From: Asaia sp. W19
GTDB lineage: Bacteria > Pseudomonadota > Alphaproteobacteria > Acetobacterales > Acetobacteraceae
Assembly: GCF_003994335.1 (NCBI RefSeq)
Contig: NZ_PNQZ01000061.1
Coordinates: 1-64,000, forward strand
Direction of reading: 5' to 3'
Length of the DNA stretch: 64,000 bases
Shown here: positions 17,430 to 27,078 of the stretch, one piece after another
Layout of the letters: the number at the start of each line of letters is the position of its first letter
Numbering within the stretch: the first letter of the stretch is position 1
Made by a program: the position numbers and the translations under genes
The notes under the pieces: model-generated
Told to the model about the DNA's origin: nothing
Seen by the model: only the letters and a program-made list of their open reading frames with translations
The model's database searches: none

Positions 17430-17480
17430 AACGGTGTTTGGTCAATTAGGTACCCATGATCCGAACCTGGCACGGTTTTC

Positions 17481-19070
17481 GTGCTTGCGCATCGCAATTC
17501 ACCTTTGAAATCGAGTAGATGTGTCTTGTCTGAACACGCACCGCACGATGTCCTGATCATTGGCGCAGGACTGGCTGGCCTCACTCTGGCGAAGCAGTTG
17601 CTCGACGCCGATCCGGCGCTTGGGATCTGTATCGTTCACAACCGCAAATTCCCGTACCCCGAGCGTATCCACAAGGTGGGAGAGTCTACCGTGGAAATCG
17701 GGGCCTATTATCTGGCGGAAATCGTGGGGTGCAAAAGACATCTCGAGACTGAGCATCTGCGCAAAATGGGGCTGCGCTTCATCCAGACGCAGGGCCTGAC
17801 CGGCGATGCCCCGTATCGCGAGATCGGGCTCGGCTATTATCCGCATCAGCCAACCTATCAGATCGATCGCGGCAAGCTGGAAAACCACCTGCGCGACGCG
17901 TTGGGGGAGCGTGTCACCCTGATCGAAAACAGCCGCGTCATGGAAATCGAGCGCGAAGGCGACCTGAATAATGTGGCGGTGCGTGACCATGACGGTGTCG
18001 TGGCACCGGTCGCAGCGCGCTGGGTCGTGGACGCCTCGGGGCGCGGGCGTGTGCTGATGAAGAAATTCGAATTGCAGCGCCCTGCGGGGATCAATCACTC
18101 AGCCATCTGGTTCCGTGTTGCGGGCAAGGTGGATATCAACGAGTTCCTGAGTTCGCAGGATGAGGCTAACCCGTTCGGTCATGCGCGCGAGCGTGGGCGG
18201 AGCACGACCCATCTGATCGGGCGAGGCTATTGGGTCTGGATCATTCCCATCAGCGAACAGACCACCAGCATCGGCATTGTTTTCGATAATGGCATCCACA
18301 GTCTTTCAGAACTGAGTTCGCATCCCCTCGCGACTTCCTGGCTCGCCAGGCATGAGCCGCGTTTCCATGCTTATATGCAGCGTGAGGCATTCGAAGTGAT
18401 CGACTTCGTGATGCTGCGCAATTACTCCTATCTGTCTGCACAGTTTCTGTCGAAAGAGGGATGGGCGCTGACCGGAGAGGCCGCAGGATTCGTTGATCCC
18501 ATGTATTCCAACGGCACGGATATGATCGGGCTGGCGAATACCATGATCACCAACGCGATTACCCAGCCCGACGGGCTGGAGCAGATCGAGCGGATGAACG
18601 GCGTCATGGCGGAGGCCTATGCCGGTTTTGTCGATACCCACAGGGAGTCCTATGCAGGTTTCGACGACTGGAACTATGTGTTCGTGAAGACGAACTGGGA
18701 TGCGACCTTCTATTTCCTTTTCATGAGTGTGCTCTTTATGAACGGCAAATTCGCCGATATCGGGTTTATCGAGAGCATCCACAGCGAGATCTCGGCTTTC
18801 TACAAGCTGCATCATCAGGTCATGACCTATCTCAGGCAGCCGGGCGCCGTTTCCGATGATTATGCATTGCCGGAATTCATCAATCTTGTCGGTTCGATAC
18901 AGGACTATGCCAATCGCTCGATTTTCCTTGCCGACAAATCGAATGACGCGGTCAGGGCCCTGCTTGAGAAAAACATGGTGATTCTGCGCGAACTGGCTGA
19001 CTCGATCATGCAGAACAAGAGCTTCGACGAGAAGTTCTTCACCATGGCGGCGAGACTCGACGCTGCCTGA
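17481..19070 (+). CDS. Flavin-dependent halogenase-like FAD oxidoreductase
   Basis: Up to 529 residues. The FAD-binding GAGLAGL is near residue 28, then HKVGESTVE (GES-T motif of halogenases and related monooxygenases), a Lys in LRKMGLRF at the place of the halogenase catalytic Lys, YQIDRGKLENHL, and WVWIIP, which fits the WxWxIP halogenase signature. A GEAAGFVDPMYSNGTDM block binds FAD. It could chlorinate or brominate an aromatic or alkyl substrate, or be a hydroxylase of the same fold. The start is unsure: GTG 17481 or TTG 17526 (MSEHAPHD, 514 residues), neither with a strong ribosome site. No flavin reductase or biosynthetic cluster is adjacent. Confidence 0.65.
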   Translation: MLAHRNSPLKSSRCVLSEHAPHDVLIIGAGLAGLTLAKQLLDADPALGICIVHNRKFPYPERIHKVGESTVEIGAYYLAEIVGCKRHLETEHLRKMGLRFIQTQGLTGDAPYREIGLGYYPHQPTYQIDRGKLENHLRDALGERVTLIENSRVMEIEREGDLNNVAVRDHDGVVAPVAARWVVDASGRGRVLMKKFELQRPAGINHSAIWFRVAGKVDINEFLSSQDEANPFGHARERGRSTTHLIGRGYWVWIIPISEQTTSIGIVFDNGIHSLSELSSHPLATSWLARHEPRFHAYMQREAFEVIDFVMLRNYSYLSAQFLSKEGWALTGEAAGFVDPMYSNGTDMIGLANTMITNAITQPDGLEQIERMNGVMAEAYAGFVDTHRESYAGFDDWNYVFVKTNWDATFYFLFMSVLFMNGKFADIGFIESIHSEISAFYKLHHQVMTYLRQPGAVSDDYALPEFINLVGSIQDYANRSIFLADKSNDAVRALLEKNMVILRELADSIMQNKSFDEKFFTMAARLDAA

Positions 19071-19260
19071 TACCTCCCGAGGTCTGTCTGCCGGCGCTTT
19101 CCGGCATCGCGAGCCCAGGCGGGCGCGTTGAAAGGCGCGCTCGCTTCGTTTCGCCCTGGGGCCTCCCGATATCGGCCCGTTCCATCCTGAGGCCTATCCT
19201 ATATAGTGAGCTCATGATGCCGGGCCGGATCGGTCGGCCTGTGCCGTCGGGGAGACAAGG

Positions 19261-20961
19261 ATGCGGGATGAAATCGTGCGGCGCGTGCGTCAGGGAGCCG
19301 GAGCCGAGCCTGCTGATCTCGTCATACGCAATGTCAGACTTTTCGATCTGGTCACGGGGGAGCTGATCCCGACCGATATCGCCATCACGGGTGACCGGGT
19401 GGTGGGCGTTCTGGATTGCTATGAGGGGCGTGAAGTCATTGACGGTCAGGGCCGCATTGCGGTGCCTGGCTTCATCGATACGCATCTGCATGTCGAATCC
19501 TCGTTGATCACGCCCTTCGAGTTCGATCGCTGTGTGCTGCCGCATGGCGTGACCACGGCTATTTGCGACCCGCATGAAATGGCCAATGTCCTGGGGCGGG
19601 CGGCGTTCGATTATTTCCTGAACTGCGCCAATCGGACGGTGATGGATCTGCGCATCAATCTCTCGAGTTGCGTGCCCGCTACGGGGCTCGAAACCTCGGG
19701 CGCCGTACTGGATGCTGCCACGCTGGAGATCTACCGCCATAATCCGAAAGTCATCGGCCTTGCCGAGTTCATGAATTTCCCCGGTGTCCTGTCAGGGCAG
19801 CCGGATTGCCTCGACAAGCTCGTGGCGTTCGCCAATGGGCATATCGATGGTCATGCGCCTCTGCTGCGTGGCAAGAGACTGAGCGGCTATATTGCCGCCG
19901 GTATTCATACCGATCATGAGGCGACCACCGCAGCAGAGGCGCTTGAGAAGATCCGCAAGGGGATGACGATCCTTATCCGCGAGGGGTCGGTATGCAAGGA
20001 TCTGACGGCGCTTGCGCCTCTCCTTACGCCGGAAACCTCGGCTTTTCTGGCATTTTGCACCGATGACCGGAATCCGATGGAAATTGCCCATGAAGGGCAT
20101 ATCGACTTCCTCATTCGCAAGGCCATCTCGCTCGGAGTTGCGCCGCTCGCAGCGTATCGGGCGGCGTCCCTTACGGCAGCAAGGGCCTTTGGCCTGCGTG
20201 ATCGGGGTCAGATCGCCCCGGGGCTTCGCGCCGATATCGTGCTGCTTGATGATCTGGAGCGCTGTGCCGTTGCTCAGGTCTTTTCGGCCGGGCGTCTCGT
20301 GAATGATGCGCTGTTTGCCAGCCGGGATATCGTACCACCGCAAGGCTATGGTTCTGTGAAGCTCGCCGCCCCGATCGCGGCCACGGATTTTCATGTGCCG
20401 GGGACCGGGCAGAACCAGGCTGTGATCGGTATCATTCCGGATCAGATCATCACGGAGTTTCGCCGGGCGACTCTCGACGTGACAGAGAACGGCGTCCAGC
20501 CAGACCCGCAACGTGATATTGCCAAGATCTGCGTGGTCGCGCGCCATGGCAAGAACGGCAATATCGGGCGCGGTTTCGTGCAGGGCTTCGGTCTTTCCAC
20601 GGGTGCGCTCGCCTCTTCCGTCGGCCATGACAGCCACAATCTTTGCGTGGTGGGCATGAATGATGTCGATATGGCTCTGGCGATCGCACGATTGACCGAA
20701 ATGGGGGGTGGGTTCGTCGCTGTTCGGCAAGGCAAGATCGTGGCTGAGCTGGCGCTGCCCATAGCAGGGCTGATGAGCGATCAGCCCTTCGAGACTGTCA
20801 GACGAAATCTGGAATCCCTTCGTGAAGCGGTGCGTGACATGGGCGGAAGCCTGGAAGAACCTTTCCTGCAACTGGCTTTCCTGCCGTTGCCGGTCATTCC
20901 CCATCTGAAGATCACCGATCTCGGGATGATTGATGTGGACACGATGAGCCTCGTTTCCTGA
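19261..20961 (+). CDS. ade: Adenine deaminase
   Basis: 566 residues, normal for Ade/AdeC (about 570-590). Amidohydrolase metal motifs are [14 protein letters not shown] and [37 protein letters not shown] and [10 protein letters not shown] follow, and the adenine-deaminase C-terminal domain has [20 protein letters not shown] (split here as two family blocks). It deaminates adenine to hypoxanthine and ammonia in the cytoplasm, feeding the xdhABC products at 8.9-13.7 kb. It is monocistronic, with a strong hairpin after the stop. Confidence 0.93.
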   Translation: MRDEIVRRVRQGAGAEPADLVIRNVRLFDLVTGELIPTDIAITGDRVVGVLDCYEGREVIDGQGRIAVPGFIDTHLHVESSLITPFEFDRCVLPHGVTTAICDPHEMANVLGRAAFDYFLNCANRTVMDLRINLSSCVPATGLETSGAVLDAATLEIYRHNPKVIGLAEFMNFPGVLSGQPDCLDKLVAFANGHIDGHAPLLRGKRLSGYIAAGIHTDHEATTAAEALEKIRKGMTILIREGSVCKDLTALAPLLTPETSAFLAFCTDDRNPMEIAHEGHIDFLIRKAISLGVAPLAAYRAASLTAARAFGLRDRGQIAPGLRADIVLLDDLERCAVAQVFSAGRLVNDALFASRDIVPPQGYGSVKLAAPIAATDFHVPGTGQNQAVIGIIPDQIITEFRRATLDVTENGVQPDPQRDIAKICVVARHGKNGNIGRGFVQGFGLSTGALASSVGHDSHNLCVVGMNDVDMALAIARLTEMGGGFVAVRQGKIVAELALPIAGLMSDQPFETVRRNLESLREAVRDMGGSLEEPFLQLAFLPLPVIPHLKITDLGMIDVDTMSLVS

Positions 20962-21019
20962 CGCGCCTCACAGGAAGCGTATCGGGGCCGTCTCTGTGAG
21001 CGCCCAAAGCGGAACACGA

Positions 21020-21042
21020 CCCCGCGCCCGAGAGGCGCGGGG
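21020..21042. terminator. Bidirectional terminator between ade and oprB-like gene
   Basis: CCCCGCGCC (21020-21028), loop CGAGA, GGCGCGGGG (21034-21042): a perfect 9-bp stem placed between convergent genes. Confidence 0.65.
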
Positions 21043-21050
21043 ATATGGGC

Positions 21051-22568
21051 TCAGAAATTGGTTGTGAACTGCCCGCCGATGATGGCAGCATCGTTGAAGG
21101 TGGTTGTGGCTCCGGGATGTTGCAGATACTGGAAGTCGAATTGCAGCGCTGTCGCCGCGGCCAGATGCAGGCTGTAGAAGGCTTCATAGACCTGCTCCCA
21201 ACGCTGCACCCCGTAGACATTCCCCCATTGATTGGAGACGAAAGGCAGACCGAGCGCGACGGAGGATTCCTGTTGCAGACGCACGGAGCGGCTCATGGTC
21301 ATATGCTGGAACATGACACCAATCTGGTCGAGCGGGCGATGCCAGGGCGTGCCACTCTGCAACAAGCCGATCCATTCATGATCACGCATGGCAACGACAT
21401 TGCCTTGTGCGTAGCCGAGTCCGCCGATCACGATCAGACCATCCGCCAGGCCCTTGCCGCTGCGTACCAGCATCTGGTCGAACATGAGCCAGCTGGACCA
21501 CATGCCCGAGGCATTGCGGGCGGGCAGACCGCTCGCCTGGTAGGAGCCGCCATAACGATCCTCGTAAAGATGAGGATAGCGCGAATTGTCGTAATAAAAG
21601 CCGATCTTGTAATGGCCGAGCAGCTTGTCCTTGCCGAAAGCCGGGTCCCAGCCTGCCTCGAATTGCGAGCTCAGCTTCCCTAACCCGTCCTGCGCGAGTG
21701 CCCAGCCTGACACGCCGCCATTGAAGGCGTGGGGGCTGACGGCAAAGAGCCCGCCCATCAGATAGGTGCGCTCGGTGGGGCGGACACGCAGCACGGCGCC
21801 AATATTGGCAGACGGCCAGTCGCGGCCGCCAGGCGCATATTTGCCGGGTGCAAAATTACCGCAAACGCTGACATTCATGAAGGAGCAGGCGAGCGCATCG
21901 AAATCGAAGAATGTTCCGGTCGGGATGACACCGGCCGAGACCACGATCCGATCATGCAGAAAGGTCTTGTCGGCATACATCGAGACGAGATGCGCGACGA
22001 CATTGCCGCGCGAGCCGTAGATCTGCTCAGGGTTTGAGACATAATCTCCCAGGGAATAGCTGAAATTCCGCCCATGGCCGTTCACGACCAGAAGATGGGT
22101 CCAGAAGCCCTGAAAGCCTGCGAGCTTCTGCCAGTCGATGTCCAGTTCTGCGGCGACCTGACCGGCCAGGACATTGTCGCGTGTCCGCCCGCCTGTGACA
22201 TTGCCCATATATTCCTCGTTAAGGGCAATATTGAGGAAGATACCGCGGTTTTGCATCCAGCTCTGGGCGCCGCCCCAATCACCGAAAAGATGCGGATTGC
22301 CGTAGAGCGACGGCACGAGAGGGCCGATGGGCACAGCGCCCTGGCCCGCGATCGGAAAACCGATGGCCTTATAGTCATCGCCCTCAAGCGTCTTGGCGGT
22401 TTCGGACTGAGCCTGAGCGTAGGACGTTATGGTCCCGCCGCAAAAGGCGGCAAGGGCGAGGGCGGTCCACACCCCGCGCCCACCGCCCTTGCGCGGAATT
22501 CTTCCCGCTCGGGTTTTGGGGCGGCGGGCGGAATGCAGGTCCCGATCGTTGGCGATCTCTCTTGTCAC
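21051..22568 (-). CDS. OprB family carbohydrate-selective porin
   Basis: 505 residues from GTG 22568; the frame is open further upstream but that part lacks sense. A long basic N-terminus precedes a signal core (VWTALALAAFCGG...YAQAQ). The mature protein shows the OprB pattern: NPHLFGDWGGAQSWMQNRGI, NEEYMGNVTGG, NVLAGQVAAELDIDW, and it ends in Phe (GGQFTTNF), as outer-membrane barrels do. It probably admits sugars, here GlcNAc oligomers judging by the nagP-nagA genes just upstream on the same strand. A 146-base leader after nagA may carry its own promoter. Confidence 0.85.
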   Translation of the reverse strand: MTREIANDRDLHSARRPKTRAGRIPRKGGGRGVWTALALAAFCGGTITSYAQAQSETAKTLEGDDYKAIGFPIAGQGAVPIGPLVPSLYGNPHLFGDWGGAQSWMQNRGIFLNIALNEEYMGNVTGGRTRDNVLAGQVAAELDIDWQKLAGFQGFWTHLLVVNGHGRNFSYSLGDYVSNPEQIYGSRGNVVAHLVSMYADKTFLHDRIVVSAGVIPTGTFFDFDALACSFMNVSVCGNFAPGKYAPGGRDWPSANIGAVLRVRPTERTYLMGGLFAVSPHAFNGGVSGWALAQDGLGKLSSQFEAGWDPAFGKDKLLGHYKIGFYYDNSRYPHLYEDRYGGSYQASGLPARNASGMWSSWLMFDQMLVRSGKGLADGLIVIGGLGYAQGNVVAMRDHEWIGLLQSGTPWHRPLDQIGVMFQHMTMSRSVRLQQESSVALGLPFVSNQWGNVYGVQRWEQVYEAFYSLHLAAATALQFDFQYLQHPGATTTFNDAAIIGGQFTTNF

Positions 22569-22714
22569 TATCGTTTCGTCCAGATTTCTTGCGTGAGTGC
22601 CCGGATGGGCCAGTGACAGAGGGATTAACAGAAAGTCATAATGGAGCAACACCACGGGCAACTACAAAACTACGTGTGATATTGTTACAAAAGGGTGATA
22701 GGATTGAGCCCTAT

Positions 22715-23845
22715 TTAACGAGACTGCGGCGTTCTCTCATGGACCTTGCGCCCGTTCACCCATACTTGCTCGATATCCAGATCCCGATTGAGGACGACGA
22801 GATCGGCCAGACGCCCCGGCGTCAGGCTGCCGCGATCGGCGAGGCCGAGATAGCGGGCCGGGTTGGTGCTCACCAGCTTGCTGGCCTCGCTCAGCGACGC
22901 ACCATGCGTCACCGCGTTGCGCACTGCCTGGTCGAGGGTGAGGATGCTGCCCGCCAGCGAGCCATTGGGCAGGCGTACGACGCCCTCACGAATGAGGACC
23001 TCCTGGCCGCCGAGTGTGCTTGGCCCGTCGGGTTGCCCGGCCCCCCTCATGGCATCGGTCACAAAGAGCAGCCGCTCCCTCATGATACGTGAAGCGAGCC
23101 GAAAACTGGCCGGATGCACGTGATGTGTATCGAAGATCATCTCGGCATAGCTGGTGTCATGGCACATCAGCGCGGTCACGGGGCCGGGATTGCGGCCTTC
23201 GATGGCCGACATGGCATTGAACAGATGGGTGCCCCCCGCCACGCCACCACAGCTACAGATGCGATTCAGGGCGGCCCAACTCACCTCGAAATCGGCGGTG
23301 GTATGGCCGATACTGACCCGGACGCCCGCGTCCGCAAAAATCCTCATGGCTTCGTCGGCGTGATCGATCTCGGGGGCGAGGGTGACGACACGGACGCAGT
23401 CACGCGCCAGAATTTCGGCAAGGCGCTCTGGTGTGGGGGCGATCGTGAATGGCGGCTGGGCGCCGAGTTTATGCGGGCTGACGAAGGGGCCCTCAAGATG
23501 CACCCCATGGATGCGGGAGCCATCCTCATCGGGGGTATTCATCACTGAGGCGGCGCTGTCGAGCGCGTAAAGCACGTCCTCCCAGGGGCGGGTGATGGTC
23601 GTGGGCAGAATGGTCGTGGTCCCGTGCTTCATGTGGAACCGCGCCATGTGGCGTATGGCTTCGGGTCCATCCATTGTGTCGGCGTCATCGCCGCCATGCA
23701 CATGTCCGTCGATGAAGCCAGGGAGAATGAAGAAGGGGGCATCGGCCCCGTTCTTGTCGATGGCCCTGACATGCGTATCGAAATGAAGCGTGCCGGCCAC
23801 GATCCGATCAGGGAGTACGATCTGGCCAGCAAGTTTTTCGGTCAT
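22715..23845 (-). CDS. nagA: N-acetylglucosamine-6-phosphate deacetylase
   Basis: 376 residues, normal for NagA. Amidohydrolase motifs are PGFIDGHVHGGDDADTMDG (HxHGG), HLEGPFVSP with the metal-binding Glu, SIGHTTAD, HLFNAMS and the catalytic Asp in FVTDAMRGAG. It makes glucosamine-6-phosphate and acetate. It follows nagP with a 4-base gap, so they share a transcript, and feeds NagB encoded at 30.1 kb. Confidence 0.93.
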   Translation of the reverse strand: MTEKLAGQIVLPDRIVAGTLHFDTHVRAIDKNGADAPFFILPGFIDGHVHGGDDADTMDGPEAIRHMARFHMKHGTTTILPTTITRPWEDVLYALDSAASVMNTPDEDGSRIHGVHLEGPFVSPHKLGAQPPFTIAPTPERLAEILARDCVRVVTLAPEIDHADEAMRIFADAGVRVSIGHTTADFEVSWAALNRICSCGGVAGGTHLFNAMSAIEGRNPGPVTALMCHDTSYAEMIFDTHHVHPASFRLASRIMRERLLFVTDAMRGAGQPDGPSTLGGQEVLIREGVVRLPNGSLAGSILTLDQAVRNAVTHGASLSEASKLVSTNPARYLGLADRGSLTPGRLADLVVLNRDLDIEQVWVNGRKVHERTPQSR

Positions 23846-23849
23846 GAAT

Positions 23850-25130
23850 TCAGTCCTGCGTTGTCAGTCCGACCCGACCGTAGCGACGGGCATAAGCCAG
23901 GATTACCAGATAGGCCGGAATGACGATCATGGCGAACATGCCCTGAAAGCCGAAGACCGGCTTGAGCCACACATAGAACTGCGGAACGATCGCCCCCCCG
24001 CTATAGGACATGACCATAATGGCCGAGGCCATGGCGGTCATATGTGCCGCACCACGAATGGCGATCGGGAAGATGGTGGGCATGATCATGGCATTGGTCA
24101 CGCCAAGCAGGGCAACACAGAACACGGAGGTGTAGCCTTGCGTCAGCACGGCCATGATTGTCAGTGCGCATCCGACCAGGCAGGAAATCTGGATGTAATT
24201 CTCCTGACTGATGAAGCGCGGTACGATGATGAAACCCATGATATAACCGATGAGCATGCCGGTCAGTGTCAGGGCCGTGAAGAACTTGGTTTCATCGAGA
24301 GGAAGACCGAATCCCTGGCCGTAAGTGCCGATGGCGTCACCCGCAATGACCTCGATTCCAACATAGAGAAACATCGCGACGAAGCCGAAGACGAGATGCG
24401 GCTTGAAAAAGCTTGGCTGCGAGCCTTCGCCCGTCGTGATCGCGGGAGCTTCCAGATTGGGAAGCGGGGCGAGGGCGACAATCACGGCAATCAATACAAG
24501 GATGCCGGCCATGCCCATATAGGGCGCATACAGGGCCTGGACGAAATTATTGAGCAGCGTCTCACGCACGGCGGGGTCGGTTGCCGATTGGGCTTTTTCT
24601 GCTACGGCGCCGATATTGCGCATGACGAGCAGCCCCAGCACGATCGGGGCGAGAATTCCGGCCGTCTTGTTGCAGATCCCCATGATGGAGATACGCTGTG
24701 CGGCGCGATCAGCCGGACCGAGCAGGCTTACGAGCGGGTTGATGACAACCTGCATGAGGGAAATGCCCGCACCCAGGATGAGCAGCCCGGTCAGCGCGCC
24801 AGGATAGATCCGCCATGAGACGAATTGCCCGAAAACGGCGACGCCGAGCGCAGAGACCAGCACAGAGAGGGTGAGGCCGGTCTTGAGACCAAGCCGTCTG
24901 GCGATCAGAGAGGTCGGGATGGAAAACAGGAAAAACGAGAAATAGAACGCAAGCGGAATGAAGAACGCGCTGAACTCGCTCAGGGAAAAAGCGACGCGTA
25001 CGAAGGAAATCAGCGGGCCATTGAGCCAGGTGACAAATCCCATGGCAAAAAAGATGAGCGCTGCGACAGCCAGCGCGCCATAACCGTAAGAACCAACCAG
25101 CCTGTCCTGGGGGGAGGGGACCTTGGTCAT
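23850..25130 (-). CDS. nagP: FHS-family sugar MFS transporter, NagP-like
   Basis: 426 residues from ATG 25130 (AGGA site 11 bases upstream; a TTG start at 25148 adds six residues). It has about 12 membrane helices and the FHS marks FFAMGFVTWLNGPLISF and LILGAGISLMQVVINPLVSLLG. The family includes the L-fucose permease FucP, the glucose/galactose carriers and the GlcNAc permease NagP; the neighbouring nagA and ROK genes favour GlcNAc. It is a proton (or Na+) symporter in the inner membrane. First gene of nagP-nagA-(oprB-like). Confidence 0.85.
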   Translation of the reverse strand: MTKVPSPQDRLVGSYGYGALAVAALIFFAMGFVTWLNGPLISFVRVAFSLSEFSAFFIPLAFYFSFFLFSIPTSLIARRLGLKTGLTLSVLVSALGVAVFGQFVSWRIYPGALTGLLILGAGISLMQVVINPLVSLLGPADRAAQRISIMGICNKTAGILAPIVLGLLVMRNIGAVAEKAQSATDPAVRETLLNNFVQALYAPYMGMAGILVLIAVIVALAPLPNLEAPAITTGEGSQPSFFKPHLVFGFVAMFLYVGIEVIAGDAIGTYGQGFGLPLDETKFFTALTLTGMLIGYIMGFIIVPRFISQENYIQISCLVGCALTIMAVLTQGYTSVFCVALLGVTNAMIMPTIFPIAIRGAAHMTAMASAIMVMSYSGGAIVPQFYVWLKPVFGFQGMFAMIVIPAYLVILAYARRYGRVGLTTQD

Positions 25131-25846
25131 TTTCTGGGATATCCTCAAAGGGATTCGGGGAATTGTTTATTTCAATTTCTGAACTATGTGGATTATAAGC
25201 TGGGTTTCCGCGTCGAAGCCAGCGGGATTTTGAAGTTTCGCTTTCACAATAATCGGAACCCCTCCCAGGCGCAGGCGTGGCCCTTCACCGACGGGTGTAC
25301 CCTTGGCCACGATGACAGATGGTCATGGGGGTGACCAGGTCACCTCGGGGCGCGAGGGGTAGTTGTTTTTGCGCCAACCAATCGGACTCAGTGGCGCCGG
25401 TTGCGGTCAGGCGCTGCGCGTTGCAGCGACCTCATTACTCTGATTTTTCAACCGGTGGTCGTGGGTTGTCTGGTGCAGAACCGGTCCATCTCGATGGCGT
25501 GACAATGTTTGCCAATATCCAACATTGAGGACGCCTACCACATTCGCAGAAATCGTCATCGATGGCTATAGGCTCTATTTAGTTTATAGATATGTATTAT
25601 TGGGTATAATCTCGATATATTATTGATTGCGAAAACTAAGCAACGAGTCTCAGAAAACATTCACTATTTTTTCAAAAATTAGTAGAATTTTAATACCTGA
25701 GGTAGACAATCGGATAGACTTGTCGCTACTATGATTTCTGTCCGTAAAGTCAAAAAGGAGGCGCGTGAGTGAGCGTCATTCCTTCTCTTTGGCGTTGTGA
25801 GTTCAATAAGCAAAATTATACAATTACTTCAGAGAATGAATAAAGA
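25131..25846. other. Long AT-rich divergent regulatory region (716 bases)
   Basis: Between nagP and the ROK gene. The right half (about 25540-25840) is very AT-rich compared with the rest of the window. It holds TATAAT at 25605-25610, an inverted repeat TCTAT-n7-ATAGA near 25574-25590 and the segment CGAAAACTAAG near 25629-25640, which resembles a segment of the nagB/TonB-receptor spacer. It should carry both divergent promoters and ROK operators. Short open frames here show no protein-like features. Confidence 0.45.
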
Positions 25847-26983
25847 ATGTTCTCGACAGGTCATCATCGCATTCTGAGTGCGCTCAGTCGTTCCGGGCCG
25901 CAAAGCCGTACCGATCTTGCCCGCGCGCTCAATCTCAGCAAGGCAAGCGTTACGGCGCTGGTTCGCGAGCTGATCGAACAGAATATCCTCGACGAGCGCG
26001 AACGTGTATTCGGTTTCGGTCGTCCGGCAGTCATGCTGGGCCTCAGGCAGGACGCAGCCAGTTTCATCGGGGTTTCCCTCCAGTCCGATCCGGCCCATGT
26101 GGTCCTGACCGATCCGCATGGCCACGTGCATATCGAGATGACCATTCCGCTCATCTCCGATGTCGACGCCTGTATTGCGGCCATCGTCGATGCCGTCGGG
26201 GCTATCCGCCGGGACTATCCATCGGGCATCGGCGCTCTGGCTGGTATCGGGGTCGTGATCGCCGGGATCGTGTCCGGAGACGGCCAGACCTGTCTGGCCT
26301 CCGCCACGCTCGGCTGGCATGGGGTCAATATCGGACAGCGCCTTGCGGATATGACGGGGCTGCCGGTTTTCGTCGAGAACGATGCCAATGCCCTGATCAT
26401 CGGTGAACAGCTTTTTGGCGATTCCGGCGATCTGAGCGATTTCAGCCTGGTATTCGTGAGCGAGGGGATTGGCGGAGCGCATATGGTCAACGGGCGTCTG
26501 CACAGGGGGCGGCATGGCGGGGCAGGTGAATTATCGCATGCACCGATCGCCATTGACGGTGAAGCCCTGCCTTGTCGATGCGGCAATCGGGGCTGTCTCG
26601 AGACGCTCGCGGCTTTGCCGGCCATTCTGGGGGCGGCCCGACGCGCCGGTCTCCCGGATGAAATCGGGCGGGTAGTAGAAATGGCCGGGGACGGACAACC
26701 CGAAGCGCTCTCCATTCTGCATCGCGCAGGCACGGCGCTTGGACTGGCGCTCTCCCAGGTCATCCAGTTCGTCGATCCGTCGCGCATTGTTGTGAGGCTC
26801 GACCCCAATCTGGTGGAAAGTGTCTTCGCGCGTGCGCTCCGTCAGGCCGTTGAGGCTCATGTGCTTCGCCGTGACAGTTATCAGACGGAACTCGTCCTCG
26901 GTTCACTGCACCCGCGCGATTTCGCGACGGGCGCGGCAAGCCTTGCTGCGCAACATTTCCTGTTCGGTAATTCCAGTCTGTAA
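25847..26983 (+). CDS. ROK family transcriptional regulator
   Basis: 378 residues. An N-terminal winged helix (LSRSGPQSRTDLARALNLSKASVTALVRELIE) marks it as a regulator rather than a kinase. The ROK domain follows with the sugar-binding ENDANALIIGEQ and the zinc motif CRCGNRGCLE, plus GELSHAPI. NagC-type ROK regulators sense GlcNAc-6-phosphate and control chitin and GlcNAc genes; divergence from nagP-nagA and the cutC-hexosaminidase genes downstream support the same job here. The C-terminus ends with a short SSL tail. Confidence 0.9.
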   Translation: MFSTGHHRILSALSRSGPQSRTDLARALNLSKASVTALVRELIEQNILDERERVFGFGRPAVMLGLRQDAASFIGVSLQSDPAHVVLTDPHGHVHIEMTIPLISDVDACIAAIVDAVGAIRRDYPSGIGALAGIGVVIAGIVSGDGQTCLASATLGWHGVNIGQRLADMTGLPVFVENDANALIIGEQLFGDSGDLSDFSLVFVSEGIGGAHMVNGRLHRGRHGGAGELSHAPIAIDGEALPCRCGNRGCLETLAALPAILGAARRAGLPDEIGRVVEMAGDGQPEALSILHRAGTALGLALSQVIQFVDPSRIVVRLDPNLVESVFARALRQAVEAHVLRRDSYQTELVLGSLHPRDFATGAASLAAQHFLFGNSSL

Positions 26984-27078
26984 CTCCCGGTTTGTGTTAT
27001 CCGAGGGGCATCAGGTCAGGAGACAAGCATGGGTGTTCTCGCGCGTTATCGCATGACACGTCGTCCTGACGGCACGAT

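Noticed and set aside
25319-25528. 69-codon open frame in the nagP/ROK spacer
   Set aside because: No ribosome site, no recognisable composition or motif, and it lies in a regulatory spacer.
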